Shown: in pieces, positions 32,546 to 42,525 of the stretch | Layout of the letters: the number at the start of each line of letters is the position of its first letter | How positions within the stretch are numbered: the stretch's first letter is position 1 | Assembly: GCA_934047225.1 (NCBI GenBank) | Contig: OW204012.1 | Coordinates: forward strand, 4,154,001 to 4,218,000 | Reading direction: 5' to 3' | From: Ypsolopha sequella | Taxonomy: Eukaryota; Arthropoda; Insecta; Lepidoptera; Ypsolophidae | Length of the DNA: 64,000 nt | Position numbers and translations under genes: made by a program | Notes under the pieces: generated by a model | The model's input: only the letters and a program-made list of their open reading frames with translations | The model's database searches: none | What the model was told of the DNA's origin: nothing

Positions 32546-32727
32546 TTGTGTCATTCTCAATATGAATTTGCTTGTAATCGTGCAGTAGATTGTATTTTCG
32601 TAATTTTGTGTTTCTTTTAATTTCAACTCTCATTTCATTTTCAATATTATTAACAGTACCAACATTGCAAAATAAATTATTTATTATCATACTCAGTCTG
32701 ACGAAACTCATACAGAGCGTAGACCAG

Positions 32728-33026
32728 CCAAAGATTTCAAAAGTTTAGATGAGCCCTGGCACCTAAAATCTATTGCATTATTTTTGAATGTGTGCGTTAA
32801 CATAATGCCGACGCGCGCACACTTATGGTGCGCAATCTGTCAGCAAACTGATCAGATTACTAAAGTTGGTAAAATGATTAAATTTAAGTGCACTTAAGGC
32901 GTCCAACTATCACTGTGTTCAGATGAGCACTGATTCCAAACGTGTGAGCGTCACCCATTTAAAGGTGGAAACAATTTGGTGCTGTCATAGTACGGTAAGG
33001 GCTTATCTTTACTTTTGAAATCTTTG
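32728..33026. repeat. Imperfect hairpin U
   Basis: Inverted cores CAAAGATTTCAAAAGT and ACTTTTGAAATCTTTG with GAGCCCT/AGGGCTT inside. ACCAGC occurs in direct orientation outside both. Confidence 0.55.
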
Positions 33027-33387
33027 AGACCAGCATTTTCTATTAATATCTAGAATACCCATATCCCTGCATTATCCTGCCATTTCTAAAGCCAATCTCA
33101 CACTTACCTAAAAGGCTCGCAGATTAAGAAAAATGGTTCCGCAGATGATGAGTTATGAGCGGAGGGTTCCGTGGGAGACGCCAGGTGTTCCAACAAAGGG
33201 AAAACGGACCCCGCCTACTGTGTAAATGAATTTTGCCCCCTTCCGTGTGCATAGACCCTTATAATGGAAGTTGTGTATGGGTTTTAGGTGTAGGTTTTTG
33301 GTTGTATAAAGTTGTACAAATTAATATTATATTACTGCGGTATAGAAACGTAGAAGAAAAGTGAATCTGCATGTGAAGAGCTCTGAA
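33027..33387. other. No gene or known element recognised
   Basis: Short frames only. Confidence 0.5.
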
Positions 33388-33430
33388 AAGGGATTGGAAC
33401 CCGAGACCTCTCACTAACCAGGCTTCTCAT
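33388..33430 (-). repeat. tRNA-like T-arm fragment
   Basis: The minus strand reads GAGAGGTCTCGGGTTCCAATC, a plausible T arm and box B. No acceptor or D arm is seen, so a SINE scrap is more likely than a gene. Confidence 0.4.
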
Positions 33431-33532
33431 TACTCATAGGTACTGATTTATTAATAAAAGAACACATTTACAAGTCAATTCATAATATACAATTATTAAT
33501 AAAAATATTATAACTAATTACACCGAATGTAT

Positions 33533-33767
33533 AAGGTTAAATAATATTAGTTAGCGAAACTCAAAACATAGGTAGTACTAGTCTATATGAACAACTGTTT
33601 GTATGGGAGCTAAGCGAAATTCTTAAAATTTGTTTTAATCGGGGCAATTTGTATGGGAGGAAGAGAAAAAAAGTTGCGAATTTCGCTTAGCTCCCATACA
33701 AACAGTTGTTCATATAGACTAGTACTACCTATGTTTTGAGTTTCGCCAACTAATATTATTTAACCTT
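33533..33767. mobile_element. Hairpin MITE family D
   Basis: The ends are AAGGTTAAATAATATTAGTT and its inverse. Long arms include ACCTAGTACT-type and GGGAGCTAAGCGAA segments, with a loop near TTAATCGGGGCAAT. It abuts family C at 33773. Confidence 0.88.
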
Positions 33768-33772
33768 ATATA

Positions 33773-34028
33773 AGGTCTTTCAATTTAAATGGAAAGTAAT
33801 TTAGGAGGTGATTCAGTATCGCTAATATATCACATTCCACCGCAAAGTACATTTTTTTGCGTGAACTTTTTCTTCACATGTCCATACAAACTGAGTCAGC
33901 TGATCGGACCACTTTGTACTGAGAATTGAAAAAAAGTTCGCGCAAAAAAAGTGCTTTGCAGTGGAATGTGATCTATTAACGATACTGAATCACCTCCTAA
34001 ATTACTTTCCATTTAAATTGAAAGACCT
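33773..34028. mobile_element. Hairpin MITE family C, second copy
   Basis: AAGGTCTTTCAATTTAAATG to CATTTAAATTGAAAGACCTT with the same arms and TCAGCTGATCGGACC loop as 10875-11134. Confidence 0.9.
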
Positions 34029-34039
34029 TATATATATCA

Positions 34040-34335
34040 AATGGGTGGAGGTAGGCATGTATTTATATATGTAACTTATTAGTATGTAGTATATAGGATG
34101 GGATTTGCTGGGGGCTCGGTTGGTGATCATTGAACCTTGTTCCTGGTTCCTGGCCGGGTCTCCGGTATCTATGGGTTTGGGCGATTTATTGGATTTCACC
34201 TTGTATAATTATAGATTTTACCTATCATTTTAATCGTATATACAGGTATATAAACCTTTAATTTAGTTCATGTACATTTATTATTTGATTACATATATTT
34301 TTATAAGATTAAATTTGTCTTATAAAAAGTGTATT
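34040..34335 (+). repeat. Repeat family Y, longest copy
   Basis: Joins the segments seen separately at 27620-27710 and 9490-9720 in one stretch, showing they belong to one element. Confidence 0.7.
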
Positions 34336-34338
34336 ATA

Positions 34339-34551
34339 TACAAGGTGACTTTTTGATCATCGTCCAAATTCAAACTGGAGGCTTGATAAGTGATCAGTAT
34401 CTTGGATCAATAACAATTTTTGTGAAATTTGTAAAATGAAATTTCCGCTTCCCATAGAAATTCACTTCCAGTTCCGAGTGAATCACTATGGGAAGTCAAA
34501 ATTTCATTTTACGAATTTTACAAAAATTGTTATTGATCAATGATACTGATC
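34339..34551 (+). mobile_element. Hairpin MITE family A, right end missing
   Basis: Starts TACAAGGTGACTTTTTG. It stops at about TGATACTGATCA where the family R piece begins, so the second terminal repeat is lost. Confidence 0.8.
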
Positions 34552-34554
34552 AAA

Positions 34555-34897
34555 CATGTTTTCCAATTTCAAAACCCTAGATTATATGTTTACACTGTTG
34601 ATTGTTGGCACTTGGTGGAACTTGGAATACATAATGAACAGAAAATCACTTGTACTATCCCACAAATTTATTTAATACTTCCTGACCGGTTTCGCCTTTA
34701 TGGCATTATCAAAGGAATTAATATAAGATCTTAATTACACAATAAATAGTTTACATCAGCCAGTGCGATCAATGACACCTAGATTATATAGTCAAAATGC
34801 ATATACCAGAAACTGATTATAATTTTCCGTGTATTTCAAGAAATACACAGAAAAGAAACACCCGTATTTTTTTCGCATATCGCCTCGCGTTATAAGT
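34555..34897 (+). mobile_element. Family R piece split by element S
   Basis: CATGTTTTCCAATTTCAAAAC to CGCATATCGCCT, with a 5' truncation. Insert S (34588-34780) is flanked on both sides by CCTAGATTATAT, a 12-bp direct duplication. Confidence 0.75.
34588..34780 (+). mobile_element. Element S
   Basis: Starts GTTTACACTGTTGATTGTTG and contains ACTTCCTGACCGGTTTCGCC. The copy at 36110-36300 ends with the inverse AACAATCAACAGTGTAAAC, so the full element has inverted ends; this copy lacks the right one. Confidence 0.65.
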
Positions 34898-35017
34898 GTT
34901 CCGCAAACAATACAAAACAGTGTTATTAGCTACGACAGACTTTTGCAAGAACGCAAACAAACCAACGAAGGTTTGTCCGTGGTGCAGCTTTTAATAATGC
35001 GTGTTTTGTCTGATTAA

Positions 35018-35770
35018 GGCGCTTAATATCGCCAAATGGGTACTTTCTAAAGCCTACTCCTCTTTTATGGCCAAACCAAAAATATTGAAAAAATGTATTA
35101 TGGATTATCAACTCTAGGAAAACATATGCAACATTTTTCTATTTCGTACCACCAAAACTTCTATATGAAAAATTGTTTTAACCGGATGGTGTTTTTTGGC
35201 TTGAATTCCCTACTGCTGCTGAGCAGTTTGGTCGATTTAATTCATTTATGCTTTGATAAATAGATAAACTTGATAGCTATAAACATAACATAGTATTATT
35301 CAATCGAATAATCACGTCCATGTGAAAAGTATTATTTTCTCGTATTTCGCCCTATCAAGGACGCAGCGAGCGTCATAACAGCCACCACGCATTTTGCGCT
35401 GATCAGCCAACCTAAAAAGGCCAACTTGGGGGAATCATGAAATGATTTGAAAGTAGGATAAAGTCAGAGTTTCTTCATGCGTGCAAAAGAGACGGCATTG
35501 CAACAGAATTATATATGATTCATCCAAAGCAGCCTTTTTAGAGGACCAGGGGATATAAAAAGGCCGACTTGGGTGAATCATAAAATGATTTGAAAGTAGA
35601 ATAGAGTCAGAGTTTTCTCACGCGTGCAAAAGAGACGGCATTAGAACAGATTCATAACATGATTCATCCAAAGCGGCCTTTTTAGTGGACCTGAACGTTA
35701 TTTCAATGTGGTTTCCGTCGATATTCGTATAGACAAACATCGAGCTGCTAATTTGGCGACGGTAATCGCC
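35018..35770 (+). mobile_element. TTAA subfamily 3, copy with dimer insertion
   Basis: TTAA at 35014-35017 and 35771-35774. The ends are GGCGCTTAATATCGCC and GGCGACGGTAATCGCC. It is collinear (inverted) with 56846-57311 except for about 290 bp at 35405-35695. Confidence 0.75.
35405..35695. mobile_element. Tandem dimer of a small MITE
   Basis: Two about 145-bp units each run from AAAAAGGCC(A/G)ACTTGGG through GATTTGAAAGTAG and GCAAAAGAGACGGCATT to ATGATTCATCCAAAGC and CCTTTTTAG. The ends of each unit are imperfect inverted repeats. The 3.9-kb and 56.9-kb relatives lack it. Confidence 0.7.
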
Positions 35771-35791
35771 TTAAGAATCGATGATAAAATA

Positions 35792-35939
35792 GGTTGACCA
35801 TCTAAAAAATACAAAATGAGCACCTAAATTACTTAGTTGGCATCAATCAGGTTAGGTTAGTTTTCAACATATTATTTTGATGCCAACTAAGTAATTTTGA
35901 TGCTGACTTTGTAACTTTTGATGGTCAGTCAATTCAACC
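35792..35939. repeat. Hairpin element V
   Basis: GGTTGACCATC and GATGGTCAGTCAATTCAACC at the ends; TTACTTAGTTGGCATCAA pairs with TTGATGCCAACTAAGTAA inside. Confidence 0.75.
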
Positions 35940-36109
35940 CATTAAGAATTCTATGGTATTTAAAATAATGTGATATCACTTCACGGCGTAAGTTTAAATT
36001 ACTTAAGTTCTATTTTATTTTTAGATTATACTTAATTTACTGACTTCTTAATAGATAATACTAATACTAAATTCTAACAGAACAAGTTATTTACATTGTA
36101 CATATTAAA

Positions 36110-36300
36110 ATAATAATATATAATGAACAGAAAATCACTTGTACTATCCCACAAATTTATTTAGTACTTCCTGACCGGTTTCGCCTTTATGGCATTATCT
36201 TTATGATATTATTGATCTTAATTACACAATAAATAGTTTACATTAGCTAGTGCGATCAATGACACAAGTGCCAACAATCAACAGTGTAAACATTCTAAAA
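36110..36300 (+). mobile_element. Element S, second copy
   Basis: Same core as 34588-34780 with the right inverted end preserved and the left one missing. Confidence 0.65.
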
Positions 36301-36710
36301 TAATAATATTTAAACATAATAAATAAACTTAAAACTATCTATAAAATTAAATATATGTAGAAGAAAACAAAAAAAAACTAATAACATTCAACCCCCGGAT
36401 CTTAACCAGTGTTGCCCACTAATATCTAAACCAATTAATATATTTCTTGCTGGCAATCTAAACAAAGGACATGAGAATACCGAAATGGCCACAAAAAACC
36501 TTTTTTTAAGCCCATCTGCTATCGTCGAGCTTTATAAAAAAAGTAAATTATTACAGAATTTACGGAAATGAGATATAAATGGCATCTACAGGATGATTTT
36601 TTATACATGATAATGAGAGAGAACGGGACCCAAAATACGTAAATGTTTTTTTTTGTTATACCATGCAACTTTACATGCCCAATAATATAAGTGATGAATA
36701 CATAATATGA
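36301..36710. other. AT-rich spacer, nothing recognised
   Basis: No long frame or repeat match. Confidence 0.5.
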
Positions 36711-37129
36711 AAAGGCTATGTGAATTTTATTTTTGTCACTGTCACTCCAAGCAAAAAATCGCGCAGTGCGAATGGGGCGGATTCAGGGCAAAAGGGAAAA
36801 AAGTTGGTTTTATATATATTTATTTTTAAATTAAACTAGCTAGCAAAATTTCCAAAATTAAATATCTAGATATTGTTAAAACCCATCTAATAAAATTATG
36901 TATGAGTTCTGTACGTGGCTGCTACTCGTTAAACGAGGAGAAAAAGTGTGTTTGAAGACCTCAACAATTATTTCTATCGAGGAAAGTTTATCCAAACATG
37001 TTTTTCAAAATCAAATCCCTAGATTATATAGTCAATATAAGTATGCACTTATACCAGAAACTGTTTATAATTTTCTGTGTATTTCATGAAATACACAGAA
37101 AAATACCCGTATTTTTTTTGCATATCGCC
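36711..37129 (+). mobile_element. Family R element
   Basis: AGGCTATGTGAATTTTA to GCATATCGCC with family landmarks. The flanking TTAA is eroded on both sides (GAAA and TTAT). Confidence 0.8.
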
Positions 37130-37287
37130 TTATGATAAGTTTATACCATCTTCCACTTAAATCTGTAATAAAATAAACAATGTCTGAATATTTTTTTATA
37201 AATAAACCACGTAGACCGTTTATGCCGTAGCAAATCTCGTAGCAAATTGTCTTTACTACGATTTACGACCAAAACATTATAGTAACT

Positions 37288-37414
37288 ACTAGAGAATGTC
37301 TAACGAAAGAGAATAACTTTACCTGACACTCGTATGGAAAAAAAAACATTTTCATAATTTTTCCATACTCGTTTTAAGGTAAAATTACTCTCATCTTTCG
37401 TTAGACAGACTCTA
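37288..37414. repeat. Hairpin element J
   Basis: CTAGAGAATGTCTAACGAAAG on the left and CTTTCGTTAGACAGACTCTAG on the right, with CTCGTATGGAAAAA/TTTTTCCATACTCG inside. Confidence 0.8.
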
Positions 37415-37654
37415 GCAATGTTGTTTTTGAAATACTTGAGTAATATTTGTGGTATAATGTATCGTATATGTTTTTGTTTTTAAACATTCTTTATTAACAA
37501 GAAACTTAAATAACATAAATAATACTAAATTATAAATAATACTTAAAATATACACTAACTACAAAGAATATAAAATTAAAAAATAGACTAAATATTGTTT
37601 TGTTTTTTGTTTTTTAAAAATATAAATATACTGATAATATAAATATAATATTAA

Positions 37655-37760
37655 TTATTTTAAATAAGACTCAACTGATGCCGGGGCCAGATCGGACCCG
37701 CAATATATCTTGAGATTACATTATATTTGTATTATCCTATTTATAAGTATATTTGTATTT
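37655..37760 (+). repeat. Repeat shared with 24820-24960
   Basis: AAGACTCAACTGATGCCGGGG, GATCGGACC and TTTGTATTATCCTAT in the same order. Confidence 0.7.
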
Positions 37761-38226
37761 CTAAAAAAACAAAAAAGCTGTTACAGTATATTTAATTTTA
37801 AAAATATATTTTTTGTGTAATATTTAATCACCACATAGAAATATTTAGGTTTCTGGAAAATAAATTATGGATAACTTAAATATGAGTTTTATTGGTTTAT
37901 TTTTCATTTATGGTTTTAGGATACCGTGAGGATATAAAAACCCTTACTTACATTAAACACCTTAAGCAGTACTGTTTTATAGATTGTTTAAAAAAATTTA
38001 TAATTTGCATTAATCGGCACTTTCTAGAATATATTTTTTAGTATAATGTACCTCGTCTGTTTTATTTTTAATGAATTAATCTAAAATTAAAGCCAAACTG
38101 ATCTGTTACTGAGCATTAATTTGTTTAGTTCTAAACTTAAAACCTTAAAACCTTATTATCCCTAAACTTAAAACTTGGAAAATTTTTATGAAGACCCCAC
38201 TTTCAAAAAATATTTTTTCAAGTAAA
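37761..38226. other. AT-rich spacer, nothing recognised
   Basis: No long frame or repeat match. Confidence 0.5.
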
Positions 38227-38501
38227 CCAGCAGGCGTTAATCATAGTGTTTAATCGCGCGCGACGCCACTTAGTTGAATTACAAGTGCGAATATAATAAT
38301 AAATAAATACAACAAAAAAAATATATTAAAAAAACAAGGTCCCTGAAAAATTAAAATCGGGGGAAAAAGGATTTAAAAAAAATCACAAATGCGAGGAGCG
38401 TCACACAATGTTTTTGCGATTAAACAGTACGTCACGCTCCTTGCACTTGTGATTTAACTAGTGGCGTCGCGCGCGATTAAAGACTATGCTACGCCGCCTG
38501 G
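38227..38501. mobile_element. Hairpin element K with inner hairpin
   Basis: The outer arms are CCAGCAGGCG...AATCGCGCGCGACGCCACT and the inverse ending CGCCGCCTGG. A second, inner foldback (CACAAATGCGAGGAGCGT / ACGCTCCTTGCACTTGTG) occupies the right half. The 50-bp module also found at 32226-32276 lies at the centre. Confidence 0.75.
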
Positions 38502-39179
38502 TATGTCGTGGTAAACACGTCTTTATTAGCAGATCGCACTGACGGATTTTTGAAAGATAATCTCTAAATACTTTAAAATACAACAGCCTGTATTTAAATT
38601 TTCGGCATGTAACACAAATCCAAATGACATTCTACCGAAAAATATAAATTCGAAAACAAAAAAACGAGCTTGATATAAAGGAGCACCAATTTAAGGTATA
38701 TCTTTGCCCCAAAACGTTGATAATTAAAAAAAAACTCACGCAAGATGGCCGAACGCCTTCAACCTTTGCTTTCAACGTCCTTCGGCGGCGATAAAAAAAT
38801 AAAAAGCTTCCAAATTCAAATCGGCCGCGGCGGGAGATGAAAAAGCGGGACTAATTCGTGCGCTCGGGCACCGTGTTCCATTTCCAAAATGACGATAGAA
38901 AGGGATAGATGAATCAGTTAGAGAGAGACGAAGTAATAATAAACGTATTATCTGACTCATAATTTTCGGGAATATGTTGTTGATGTTGGCTTAGATTATC
39001 TTCTTTGTGTTCATTTTAAATGTATACAGGGTTCTGTAAATGGCTTTTTTTAGTAACACAAAATATATCTGGCTTACTTTTCTATACTTTTGTCTAAAGA
39101 AATATAATTGGTGTAATTTACAGACTTGATAAGAAAATATTTCTGAACGAAAACTTTTTTTTAAATCCAAAACCTTTTC
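38502..39179. other. Unassigned sequence with GC-rich patch
   Basis: 38740-38880 is GC-rich and CpG-rich (TTCGGCGGCG; TCGGCCGCGGCGGG) amid AT-rich DNA and might be a host exon or promoter. No supported gene. Confidence 0.4.
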
Positions 39180-39794
39180 GGCGCTACGGAAAAGAAATCG
39201 ATACTTTAAGGACTTGCATATCTACTTCAGTAAATAATGTATTATTTTGATAAAATAGTATATTATTTTTGGGTTATTTTTCTAGGGATATGTTAAAACA
39301 GAAACGCGATTGGAGAAATTCGGCTCGATAGAAATATTTATTAAAATGAGGTCCTTTTCGACACCAATTCTCCTGGTTTGACAATTTCGAATGTCATATA
39401 GACTGCAACTATATTTTATAAGATGGGTTTTAACGGTATCTAGGACCTGCGGGCCTATTATGTATCTCTAGTTGCCTTCTAGACTGGGTGTCTATCATCA
39501 AAAACATAGATATACTATCGAATTCCGATTGTCTAAGGGCATGTTAGCACTTGAAGTGACGACACAGTTCGTAAGTAGTTCAATGGTACCCACTAAAAGC
39601 TATTTTGAAAGTTTAGTTTTTATCTATGTTTTTGACGATAGGCACCCTGTGCAGTTGGCAACTTAAGATACAGAATAGGGGGGCTGGTTAAACGAAATTT
39701 TGATAGCAACTTTAGTACACTTTATATTAATAAAAAATCGACTTTTTGCTACTTATATGGAGTAACAGGGACGCTAAAACTTTTACATATCGCG
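39180..39794 (-). mobile_element. TTAA element subfamily 4, inverted second copy
   Basis: Collinear with the minus strand of 28575-29215, including the internal family B (39451-39683). TTAA is intact at 39795-39798 and lost at the left end (TTTTC before GGCGCTACGG). Confidence 0.8.
39451..39683. mobile_element. Palindromic MITE family B inside a TTAA element
   Basis: GGGCCTATTATGTATCTCTAG to AAGATACAGAATAGGGGGGC, at the same internal position as in the 28.6-kb copy. Confidence 0.85.
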
Positions 39795-39924
39795 TTAAGA
39801 TTCAAGACTCGTTTATTATTTAATTAATTCGGTACCAAAGCATTTTTGCAGATATTAAAACTGAGTAATGAGTATATTAATATTATTGATCTGAATATAC
39901 ATATGCAAGCGATATTAGAGAATA

Positions 39925-40365
39925 CTGAAGCCAATTCTGAATGCTTTAATTTTAGTATTAGTTGTGTCAAAACTAAATTTTCATCATTGCAAAATAGTTC
40001 ATATTATTTATTATTATGAACAGAAGCTAATCGCAGCCGGATTGTGAAATACCCGCCTTTTTCTAATTAATCGAAACTTCACTCAATAGTTATTTCGTCC
40101 ATGATAGTTATTCAACAAAACCTTAATACATATGTATTGTGTATGCTGCCATTGCAAAGTTTCCACTGGTGCCTGTAAATTGGAATTTAAAAAATTTTGA
40201 AATTCTAATTTGCGAAAACCAATGGAAAATTTGCGAGGACAGTTTTACTGAATACATACGTAATAAGGTTTTGTTGAATAACTATTGAGCGAATTTTGAA
40301 TTCAAGTGTTCAGATTCGATTAATTACAAAAAAAGGGGTATTTTACAATCCGGCTGCTAAACTGG
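39925..40365. mobile_element. Family L fragment split by hairpin M
   Basis: Family L (CTGAAGCCAATTCTGAATGC) runs into hairpin M at 40033. M has ends GCAGCCGGATTGTGAAATACC and its inverse at 40336-40357, with arms of about 100 bp including GTTGAATAACTATTGAG-type sequence. GAGTCTTCAGTAAC just after M may be the displaced end of L. Confidence 0.7.
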
Positions 40366-40421
40366 AGTCTTCAGTAACAATGTTTTTCGTAAAACCTCGA
40401 GTTCAATTTCGCTTTTCCAGC

Positions 40422-40652
40422 GGGCCTATTATGTATCTCTAGTTGCCAACTGGACAGGGTGCCTATCATCAAAAACATATATATACTATCGAATTTCGAT
40501 TGTCTAAGGATATGTTCGCATTTGAAGTGACGTCACAGTTCGTAAATAATTCAATACCCTCTAAAGGCTATTTTGAAAGTTCAGTTTTTATCTATGTTTT
40601 TGACGATAGGCACCCTGTCCAGTTGGCAACCTAAGATACAGAATAGGGGGGC
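40422..40652. mobile_element. Palindromic MITE family B, solitary copy
   Basis: GGGCCTATTATGTATCTCTAG to AAGATACAGAATAGGGGGGC with no TTAA element around it, which helps define the ends of B. Confidence 0.85.
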
Positions 40653-40670
40653 AGTGCTTGTTTGTATTAG

Positions 40671-40808
40671 GGCCGATTTTTCAATTGACAGATAAAATTT
40701 ATTCCTATGAATAAACTACGATGGTTTCACTCTAACACCTTGTGTTTTATGAAATAGATATAGTTTATTCCTAGGAATCAATTTTATCTGGCAATTGAAA
40801 AATCGGCC
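40671..40808. mobile_element. Harbinger-like MITE with TTA duplication
   Basis: Inverted ends GGGCCGATTTTTCAATTG and CAATTGAAAAATCGGCCC, flanked by TTA on both sides. G-rich termini with a 3-bp TTA target fit Tourist/Harbinger MITEs. Confidence 0.75.
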
Positions 40809-40811
40809 CTT

Positions 40812-41183
40812 AGTATGTAAAATAGGTATTATTATAATTTATTTATAATGGAATCTAGTTACGGATCCCCAATTCCTATAGTTAATGCCTCCATCACGGA
40901 GAGAATGGTGTTATTAAATCATTATGTACTGTACCAATGACAAAAACATTTTTGTCAAACAAAAACAACCCTTGTATTAAAATAATAAGAGCAAAAGTTG
41001 CAGTAAAATTAAGTTTGGCAGTTTAGCTATGCGCGCACGCATAGTCTAGCGCCCTCTAGGGATAGAATTATGAATTATTAGATAGGTACATCGAGGGAGA
41101 GGTTTGAAAGGTATCGAGATTGAAATCTTAATATTATGTTTCTGTGTTTGTTTGTTTCTTATGTGTTTTCATGTTTGTAGAGA
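40812..41183. other. No gene or known element recognised
   Basis: Short frames only. Confidence 0.5.
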
Positions 41184-41278
41184 CTATACAACGTGTAACA
41201 GAAAGGTGTAACCATATTTGAAGAGTTTATTCAGTTAATGGTATAGAACAATTTTTACTATGGAACAAATCCGTATAT
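41184..41278 (+). repeat. Half of hairpin family E
   Basis: TATACAACGTGTAACAGAAAG to AATTTTTACTATGGAACAAA matches the left arm of 55720-55992. Confidence 0.75.
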
Positions 41279-41770
41279 CGAAAAATGCATGCATTGTAAA
41301 TAAATTTATTGTTGTTTTTGTTAATACAGTTTACAATTTTGCTATGCCCCTTCGGGTAAAATTATACTGACACCATATTTTCTTAAAGTAAGTTAATAAT
41401 TTCACCTGTAATTTGTTACTGTAAATTAATTTATGTATTTTATTTATTTATTTATCAAAATACACAGCATTACAGACTAATCCAATTCACAGTACAATTA
41501 AAAAGGTAATAATAATAAATAATAATAATAATTTACATAAAATGTTTACAGAAACATAAAATCAACAAAAGTAACCAAGATAAAAATACATATTTTGGTC
41601 TAAGGCTTAGAATCTAAGGACATTGTCATTGAGGCTTCACCCTCACGCAATTTCAAGGATTCCCGCACCACATCCGTCATCATAAAATGAATGTATAATC
41701 TCATGATTAAAGGTTATAAATATTAAGGCACTACCATCAACAATATCCTCATATCCAAAGGTTAGCTAGA
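41279..41770. other. AT-rich; probable reversed LINE tail
   Basis: TTATTTATTTATTTATC at about 41440-41458 followed by AATAATAATAA runs looks like the reverse of a LINE 3' end. Unproven. Confidence 0.4.
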
Positions 41771-42079
41771 GATCTTCGACCAACATAAAATGAATGGACG
41801 GGCCTTGTCTTTACAGTTTCCTCACTCATAACGAGTCTAAGCAATTGGATATATACTTCAATACCTAATTTTTATTTTTATGTTTATTTTGCTTTTTGCA
41901 CTTTGTAAATGCACAAGAAGGTATTTTTTCGTCAGTTATTTGGATGGCATGTAATAATAAGCGTACGTGTCACTCTTCTAACAGACAGAGACAGAGATGA
42001 AGTGAGAGCCGGCGCTCACTTTACAGACTTCAAAAATATGTACGCTGTGGCCCGTCCATTTATTTTATTTTGGTCGAAG
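41771..42079. repeat. Hairpin element T
   Basis: CTTCGACCAACATAAAATG, then GGACGGGCC, pair with GGCCCGTCC and ATTTTGGTCGAAG. The internal loop is about 230 bp. Confidence 0.7.
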
Positions 42080-42163
42080 CTAGAGATAATATTCGTATTA
42101 AGTTCACCTTTGTACAATAAATGTTTTTTGCGCAATAAAGAATTGTAATAGTGTTCGTTTTAT

Positions 42164-42525
42164 ACAGGTGGTAGAGCTGATGCTGGGGTCGACTGTGGAG
42201 GTACCACCATCTTACTTGGAGACACCCTCGAAGTAATTCGGGGGAGAGTAAGAGGTCAGCTCACAGGCAAAAATCCAGGACGCCCACCATGCCTGGGACC
42301 GATGGATGGCGGTATATTCATCCCTAATAGCCGGGCCTTATATGGAACAGACTTGGGCAGCGGTGTCACTGTGCGAGGGTTCCGGCACCGCGCTCACCAA
42401 CCCGCCTGCCCAGCGTGTGTGAGTATGGGCAATTCTTCCAGGATGACCGCCGGGAGTGGCAAAGTCCTGGAAAGGCTTATGTCCAGCAGTGGACGAACTA
42501 GGCTGATGGATCGATGGAATAGCAT
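42164..42525 (+). repeat. Dispersed repeat W, longest copy
   Basis: Runs from GGTGGTAGAGCTGATGCTGG through the segment shared with 27198-27465 and on to TATGTCCAGCAGTGGACGAAC and GATGGATCGATGG. The minus-strand open frame here (42338-42529) is a by-product of the repeat. Confidence 0.75.

Noticed and set aside
32272..32711. Frames of 97 and 120 residues
   Set aside because: They run through the GAGCGAAGCG repeat and AT-rich flanks and show no conserved motif.
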